A stretch of DNA of 64,000 bases from contig WUJK01000002.1 of the NCBI GenBank assembly GCA_011317545.1, positions 2,728,001 through 2,792,000 on the forward strand. The letters are read 5' to 3'. This document shows positions 58,467-64,000 of the stretch, in pieces (within the stretch, counting starts at the first letter, position 1; each line of letters begins with the position of its first letter). Position numbers and translations under genes: made by a program. The notes below the pieces were generated by a model. The model ran no database searches. It was not told the DNA's origin and saw nothing but the letters and a program-made list of their open reading frames with translations. Source of the DNA: Coniella vitis (taxonomy: Eukaryota > Ascomycota > Sordariomycetes > Diaporthales > Schizoparmaceae).

Positions 58467-59678
58467 ATGGCGTTGATCGTCGACAAACATCGACCAAGGT
58501 CTTTAGACCAACTTACTTACCACCCAGAGCTGTCTGAGCGACTCCAATCACTTGTAAGTAGCTTATTATGATTCAAAATCACGTTATCGGTGAGTCCACT
58601 AAGCCACGGTATTCCTAGGCTCAAAGCGGAGACTTTCCACATCTGCTCGTCTATGGACCTTCTGGCGCTGGTAAGAAGACCCGAATTGTGGCCACGCTCA
58701 AAGAACTTTACGGCCCGGGCGTCGAAAAGATCAAGATCGACGCACGCGTTTTCCAGACTACTTCAAATCGCAAGCTCGAATTCAACATTGTCGCCTCGGT
58801 GTACCACCTCGAAATTACACCCAGTGACGTGGGCAACTACGACCGTGTGGTCGTACAAGATCTTCTTAAAGAGGTTGCGCAGACGCAGCAGGTCGACACA
58901 GCAGCGAAACAGCGATTCAAAGTTGTCGTAATCAACGAAGCCGACCATCTGACCCGCGATGCACAGGCTGCACTCAGACGGACCATGGAAAAGTATAGCC
59001 CTAACCTGCGGCTGATTCTGCTGGCAAACTCCACGGCGAACATTATTGCGCCAATTCGATCTCGGACACTGCTAGTCAGAGTTGCAGCACCCTCCCACGA
59101 GGAAATTTGTGAGGTTTTGGCCCAGTCGGCCAAGCGAGAGAATTGGCCTTTGGTGAAAGGCCTGCATCAGCGAATAGCCGAAGAAAGTGGCAGGAACCTA
59201 AGACGGGCTTTGCTAATGTACGAGACTGTGCACGCGCAAAAGTAAGTACTTCATGAGCCACGATACTGATGGACAAAATCGCTGCCTTATAGGTCCTGGC
59301 AACCTTGGCTGACGGACCTGCCCTCATAGCGAGAAGGTCACTGCAACAACGCCAATACCACCTCCAGACTGGGAAGCGCTCATCGAACAGATCGCTAGAG
59401 AGATGATGGCCGAGCACAACCCCACTCAGATTTTAACTGTTCGGGCCAAACTCTACGATCTCCTTACGCATTGCATTCCGGCAACAACCATTATCAAGAC
59501 GTTGACGTTCAAGCTAATTCCAAAAATTGATGAAGCCTTGAAGGCCGATGTCATCAAATGGTCGGCTTTCTATGAGCACCGCATAAAGACTGGCTCTAAA
59601 GCCATCTTTCACCTCGAGGCTTTTGTTGTCAAATTCATGAGAATTCTCGAAATGTACCTGGTGGAGATGGATTTCTGA
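58467..59678 (+). CDS. rfc5: Replication factor C small subunit Rfc5 (human RFC3 type)
   Basis: Predicted 352 aa from exons 58,467-58,553, 58,619-59,241 and 59,330-59,678, with introns of 65 nt (GTAAGT...TTCCTAG, phase 0) and 88 nt (GTAAGT...CCTCATAG, phase 2). MALIVDKHRPRSLDQL starts the protein; the Walker A is GPSGAGKKT, the form typical of this subunit, and NEADHLTRDAQAALRRTMEKY marks the Walker B/sensor region, with Asn-Glu in place of DE. The arginine-finger SRC box reads SRT here. The C-terminal collar ends FMRILEMYLVEMDF. Length matches yeast Rfc5 (354 aa) and human RFC3 (356 aa). It is a part of the RFC, Rad24, Ctf18 and Elg1 clamp loaders. Lies 2.1 kb from rfc1. Confidence 0.95.
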
Positions 59679-62600
59679 GGAAGAAATACGAATGCACAAA
59701 AAGCGATCCCCAACGCTTATTAGCTAGTCGAGTAACAATTGCTCGTATTAATACCTGCAGGCGAAGACGGTATCGCATATTCGGTGCGTCAAGTGCAGCT
59801 TGGGTCGGTCGAGGGGCTGAACAGCAGTGCAGGAGAAAGGTATGTGGGGCCTTCCCTCATGGATCAGTGCCACCAAACTTGCAACACTGCGGTTTTCAGA
59901 GCGACGTTTTAAAAGACAGCCCGACTGAAGCGCAAGCCCAGGTTGAACAAGTTGCCGATGCTCCCGGTAACGATGCGATGGGGGGAGACATGGAATGGCG
60001 TGTTGCCCACGTAGACAATCCGCCTAGTCGAGTAATTGCGCCGTGTCTCCAAAGATCGCGATTTGTGGTATTGCGATGGGGATGCGCGTTGGACGTGTTA
60101 GTGGAGCCTGAGCAGCCAATTAGAGCGGACTTTGGAGTCTCAGGAGTTGCTTGGAGAAGACATGCGACCTTCTAGTTTTCCTTACAATGGTGCAACCATT
60201 CTTGTCTTACGAGACCCTCATTGGCTCACGCCGACCCGGCACACTGGAGCGCAGAACGACCGTACATGAGATCTACTACATAGTATGTACATAGATGGGG
60301 AAACACGTATACCAAACACCCCCCTCCCTTTGGCGGAAAGAAAGGAGTAGTACAGGAGGTGGGGCTCGCGGGCTGATGCTGGTAAAAAGAGGCCGATCAC
60401 GCCCAAATACTACATAGTATGTACATGCGGCATGGATGGGGCTGGTATCGGTTTACAGGATTTTGGGCGGACGGGAGGAAGCTGTGGGCTTTGCCTCGGA
60501 AAGTTGTCGGTTCAGCAAATTCCTTGCACTCTAAAAACAATACCCGACTCGAGTAGTAGAGTCGAGATTGCAGGTGGTCTACGCATGGTTCCCAGCCATG
60601 AACACAAATAAGCGATTCCAAAGGCAATACCCAGATAGACATGGCGTATGTACCAATGAAAGGACTACATAGTGATGTTGGTATATCGGTACCATCTACT
60701 ACGTAGCTGTACAGATCCGCAGTGTGACGAGAAATAGCGCTACCTAGGTAGTTACGAGCAGGGCTGTAGTTCCGGAGGGGACATGGCTTATAGTATGCCA
60801 TATTAAAATGTAATGGGTGGAAAGACACCGGTCCTTTTGTCTTGTGAAAATCGGCCTGTAGGCGGGCCAGTTTGTCCTTACCATATCATTCCTGTCAACA
60901 GAGTTTTCTACCTTTTCTGCGCAAATTGATAAGATATTGATGTTGGTGTGCACAGGGAGGGTGGTCCTAAAGGCTGCCCGTGCCCCACCCCAGCAGCATT
61001 GCGAGAATAGAATGATCCTTCAGGTGTGCGGGTCACGGGTTCCCTGGGTTAGGTACTTTAGTGGTGATCTCGTGAACAAGGCCCTGCGTTTTTGCGGTCG
61101 AGAATTATCTTGGCTTGCATACTACATAATATATAGAGCTCTCTTACCACCCTCAGCGGAGGCTTGGGGTTTGCCAAGTGTGCACTGGCTAAGCCTGGAC
61201 GCGGGCGAAGATGTGGGGAAAAAGAGGGGATCAATTCAGTTGGCCAGGTACTTGGCACACACCTGGGTAGTGCCTGTTGTATTCACACTACAATAGAAGA
61301 CTGATATCGCAAGATACAGCAAGAAAAAGACAAAGATAGAATGATATGTACAGTGATTGCAAAGTACATAGTATTTCAAGTCACACCAATGGCTTCGCTT
61401 AGAGCTGCAGAGAGAAGCGTGTGAGACTCTGGGAAAGCAGAATCTCCCGAGACAAATGATGGCTTTTGGCTTTGGGCAAAGCATCTTTACCCCATGAACG
61501 ACGGCCATTCACTGTGATGTCTCTTATACGCAGTTCTCAAACTTCCTGATCGGGGAGCGGGGTGGGGCGTGAATGTATGTGGTATTGACCGTGCGTGATT
61601 GCATACCGAAAAGTGTGAAGCGAAGTCAAACGCATTGATACTATGTAAATGGTACAGCGTGGTTCTGCAGGGAAAATTGTGGGCGTGTGGAGGATATCAA
61701 CTCGGGAGTGGGTGGGAAAGGGCGCGTTCGCGCTTTCGCTTCTCGCCGCTTCGGATCAAAATGCTTAATCGAGGAGTAATGGAAATTCCCAGTGTGGACG
61801 GCAGTCTGTAAACTCATAGTGCTGTCCCATCTTGGCATCGCACCGTCAAGACTCCCAGTTCTCTTCTTTTTGGCGTTGGCATAGCAAGATAGATGCGTCC
61901 GTCTTTGCCTACCTAGGTAGTGTGCAAGGACAGACCCGGACATTGGCCTGTGTATACCTACCATAGTAGCCCGAGAGCCAAGTCCGTCAACGTAGGAACC
62001 ATCCTGCGTGCTAAGGGAATCTTAGAAATCAGCAGTCAGTTGACCGGCGTATGGAGGCGGGCCTCAAGCCACGGCTGTTGGGTAGTGCGTAGTGCTAAGA
62101 TGCTGCTCAGCCGTGGCATTTTGAACACCAAGCGTGCAAGTTTAAACATCGCAGTGGGCATCAGCGTCGGACGGACGGAAGGACGTTGCCGCCATGCCGT
62201 TGTGGCGGCAGCGCCCCTTCTCCGGCGCTCAGGAGCTGGTGACTTTGGTCTCCATAGTAATTATTTCTGTCACGGTACTATAGCCTAGGTATTTGGCGCT
62301 AGAATTGCACCAAACAACCGGTTGGGTGGAAGATTGTCGACGGCTTTGTTAGTTCTCGGGCCCAGGGACGGGCGAAGCTGAAGCTCGTGCTGGATACAGA
62401 CTGCCGCCCGACTCTCGCAGGGCTGGGCGGCACCCTATCACAGCACGATGCAGAAACTAAGTACCTACATAGTACTGTAATTACTACCCAAGTATGTACC
62501 GTGGGACCCCCCCCTGCCAACCTGCCGGTATTGAGTATGTACTTCAAGTCGCGCTGGGTCCCGTTCCTTTATCCTCCTTTCTTCTTTCCTTATTTCCTCC

Positions 62601-62889
62601 TCACACTCCATCTTCCTCTCCCTTCTTTTTTTTTCACTCTCACTGTCCTCTATCTTCCTCGCTGTATTTTACCGGTTGTGCTCACGCCCTGCCTCTCAGC
62701 GTCGCCCACCGCCCTGCCCGGTCGTGAATTTATAAGCGAGCACCTCCTCTGGACTCGACGAACCCGTGCTAGTACCTACAACGCTTGGGCTAACCCGCGG
62801 CCGCCCAGCTTAGAGCTACCCCGCCATCGTTGCGACTCCTAGGCAACCGCTTCGCAAGCTACCTCCACAAAGTCAGCAAGCCCGGCACT
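59679..62889. other. 3.2-kb gap upstream of facA
   Basis: No convincing gene; ORFs such as 59,867-60,175 and 60,397-60,828 lack motifs. The interval is dense in palindromic promoter words: identical 18-mers ACTACATAGTATGTACAT at 60,275-60,292 and 60,409-60,426, CTACCTAGGTAG at 60,740-60,751, TACCTAGGTAG near 61,910-61,920, CCTAGGTA near 62,284-62,291 and CTACATAGTA near 62,465-62,474. A perfect 8-bp hairpin (TGCCGCCA/TGGCGGCA) lies at 62,187-62,210. A long noncoding RNA or a long 5' leader of facA could also be present. Confidence 0.5.
62560..62660 (+). promoter_or_regulatory. Pyrimidine-rich tract before facA
   Basis: About 100 bases almost entirely C and T on the plus strand, 230-330 bases before the ATG. 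CT-rich tracts near transcription starts are common in strongly expressed fungal genes. Start-site use is inferred. Confidence 0.5.
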
Positions 62890-64000
62890 ATGGCCCAAGA
62901 AGCTACCAAGACGCCCGTGGTTCACGAGGCCCATGAGGTGGACACGTTCCGTGAGTGCTGTCCTTCGCAAAATAAATTCCCGATTTCTTTTGGCGCGCTT
63001 CACCACGTTGGTTTTTAATTTGGTCTCTTGGCGGCGCGACTGGTGCCGTGCTTTATTCAATCCAAATCCATTGGCCTCGCAAGTGCCCGAGTATTGCGCC
63101 TCAACATTTGCTGGCTGTTATGGGCCGGCAACGAGCTAATTGTCTCACAGATCCTCCTCAAAAGATGCTCGATAGTACGCAATCCTAACCTTTTGGGCAA
63201 GCAGCCAGCAGAAGATTCAAGATAATTCGGTTGGGGCGGTCGGATTCTCTGACACGTTTGCTAACTGTTCTGTTCTGCAGAGCATCCAAGCAAGCCTCAT
63301 TTGTCCGGTGAGTCGCGCGATCCGCTGGTTGGTAGGATAATTTGATGGAGGCCGCTATCGGACCAGCAATAGTGGTCTGGACCCTGAGGCTGACTAGTTT
63401 TGCGTGCATACAGGTTTGGAGGATTACCAGCAGCTCTACAAGCAATCCATCACCGAACCCGATCAATTCTGGGGTTCCAAGGCACGAGAGCTGCTCAGCT
63501 GGTCCAAAGACTTTCAGACGGTTCACACAGGAACTCTAGCCGGTGGCGACAATGCCTGGTTTCTCGAGGGCGAGCTGAATGCCTCGTACAACTGCGTCGA
63601 TCGCCATGCTGCCAAGGATCCCAACCGCGTCGCCATCATATACGAGGCCGACGAACCTCACGAGGGCCGCAATCTTACCTATGGCGAACTGCTACGCGAA
63701 GTCTGCAAGACGTCTTGGGTGCTCAAGCAGATGGGCGTTAAGAAGGGCGACACTGTTGCCGTATATATGCCCATGATACCCGAAGCACTCGTCGCACTGC
63801 TTGCCATTGTTCGCATTGGTGCCGTCCACTCGGTTGTATTTGCTGGGTTCTCTGCAGACTCATTGCGCGACCGTGTCATTGATGCCCGTTCCAAAGTAGT
63901 CATTACTACCGACGAGGGCAAGCGCGGCGGCAAGCTGATTGGGACCAAAAAAATTGTGGATGACGCGCTCAAGCAGTGTCCTGACGTTAGCCATGTCCTC
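62890..64000 (+). CDS. facA: Acetyl-CoA synthetase (AMP-forming), 5' part
   Basis: Partial: 225 codons before the window end. Exons 62,890-62,950, 63,281-63,307 (a 27-nt microexon) and 63,414 onward; introns of 330 nt (GTGAGT...TTCTGCAG, branch CTAAC) and 106 nt (GTGAGT...ATACAG) both in phase 1. The protein begins MAQEATKTPVVHEAHEVDTF and shows the ACS N-terminal domain (YKQSITEPDQFWGSKARELL) and the start of the AMP-binding domain (LTYGELLREVCKTSWVLKQMG, YMPMIPEALVALLAIVRIGA, VHSVVFAGFSADSLRDR). The P-loop and catalytic lysine lie beyond the window. The enzyme makes acetyl-CoA from acetate, ATP and CoA, needed for growth on acetate. Confidence 0.95.

Noticed and set aside
59867..60175. 102-codon ORF downstream of rfc5
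   Set aside because: Random-looking composition and no family resemblance.
60397..60828. 143-codon minus-strand ORF upstream of facA
   Set aside because: Runs through the palindromic promoter repeats and has no protein-like conservation signal.
1..64000. CRISPR arrays, bacterial operons, prophage or plasmid features
   Set aside because: None seen; spliced genes with fungal orthologues show the window is eukaryotic.

Overview
The window looks like nuclear DNA of a filamentous ascomycete (Pezizomycotina). Protein-coding genes have short introns (about 47-106 nt, one of 330 nt) with GT...AG ends and CTRAY-like branch sites, and the products are typical fungal housekeeping proteins. Roughly the first 31.8 kb is extremely A+T-rich, with CA/TG dinucleotides almost replaced by TA, which is the scar of repeat-induced point mutation (RIP). 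The class is not settled; the calcipressin and the recurrent CCTAGGTA/ACATAGTA promoter palindromes make me lean to Sordariomycetes, weakly.

Region 1 (1-31,860) is a nested graveyard of RIP-mutated retroelements. I can resolve: a chromodomain-bearing Ty3/Gypsy element (13,585-20,845, minus strand) with two 339-bp LTRs and a 5-bp target duplication, carrying a long reading frame on the opposite strand; a truncated relative (27,604-29,437); two copies of a LINE with endonuclease, RT and RNase H (5,684-10,350 plus; 27,603-21,703 minus); fragments of a second LINE; an unclassified family ('family E') ending in (AAAT)n, one copy of which sits inside another copy with a 14-bp target duplication; two solo LTRs of about 615 bp in opposite orientation, each with its own 5-bp target duplication; and a pair of 191-bp direct repeats that largely escaped RIP. 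Nesting order can be read: family E host copy, then the family E insert and the Gypsy insert within it.

Region 2 (32.1-64 kb) is gene-rich with normal base composition. In order: rgp1 (+), MABP1/WDR62-like WD protein (-), rrg9 (-), calcipressin (-), dic1 dicarboxylate carrier (-), mitochondrial phenylalanyl-tRNA synthetase msf1 (+), RNA polymerase II subunit rpb3 (-), mitochondrial GrpE mge1 (+), a 2.7-kb stretch with only decayed coding traces, rfc1 (-), mrpl16 (+), rfc5 (+), a 3.2-kb promoter-like gap, and the 5' part of acetyl-CoA synthetase facA (+), cut by the window end. Five of the twelve products work in mitochondria, and two subunits of the same clamp loader (Rfc1, Rfc5) flank mrpl16. 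Both RFC genes have ACGCGT (MluI cell-cycle box) sites upstream. Exon junctions were inferred by eye from reading frame, splice signals and family sequence.
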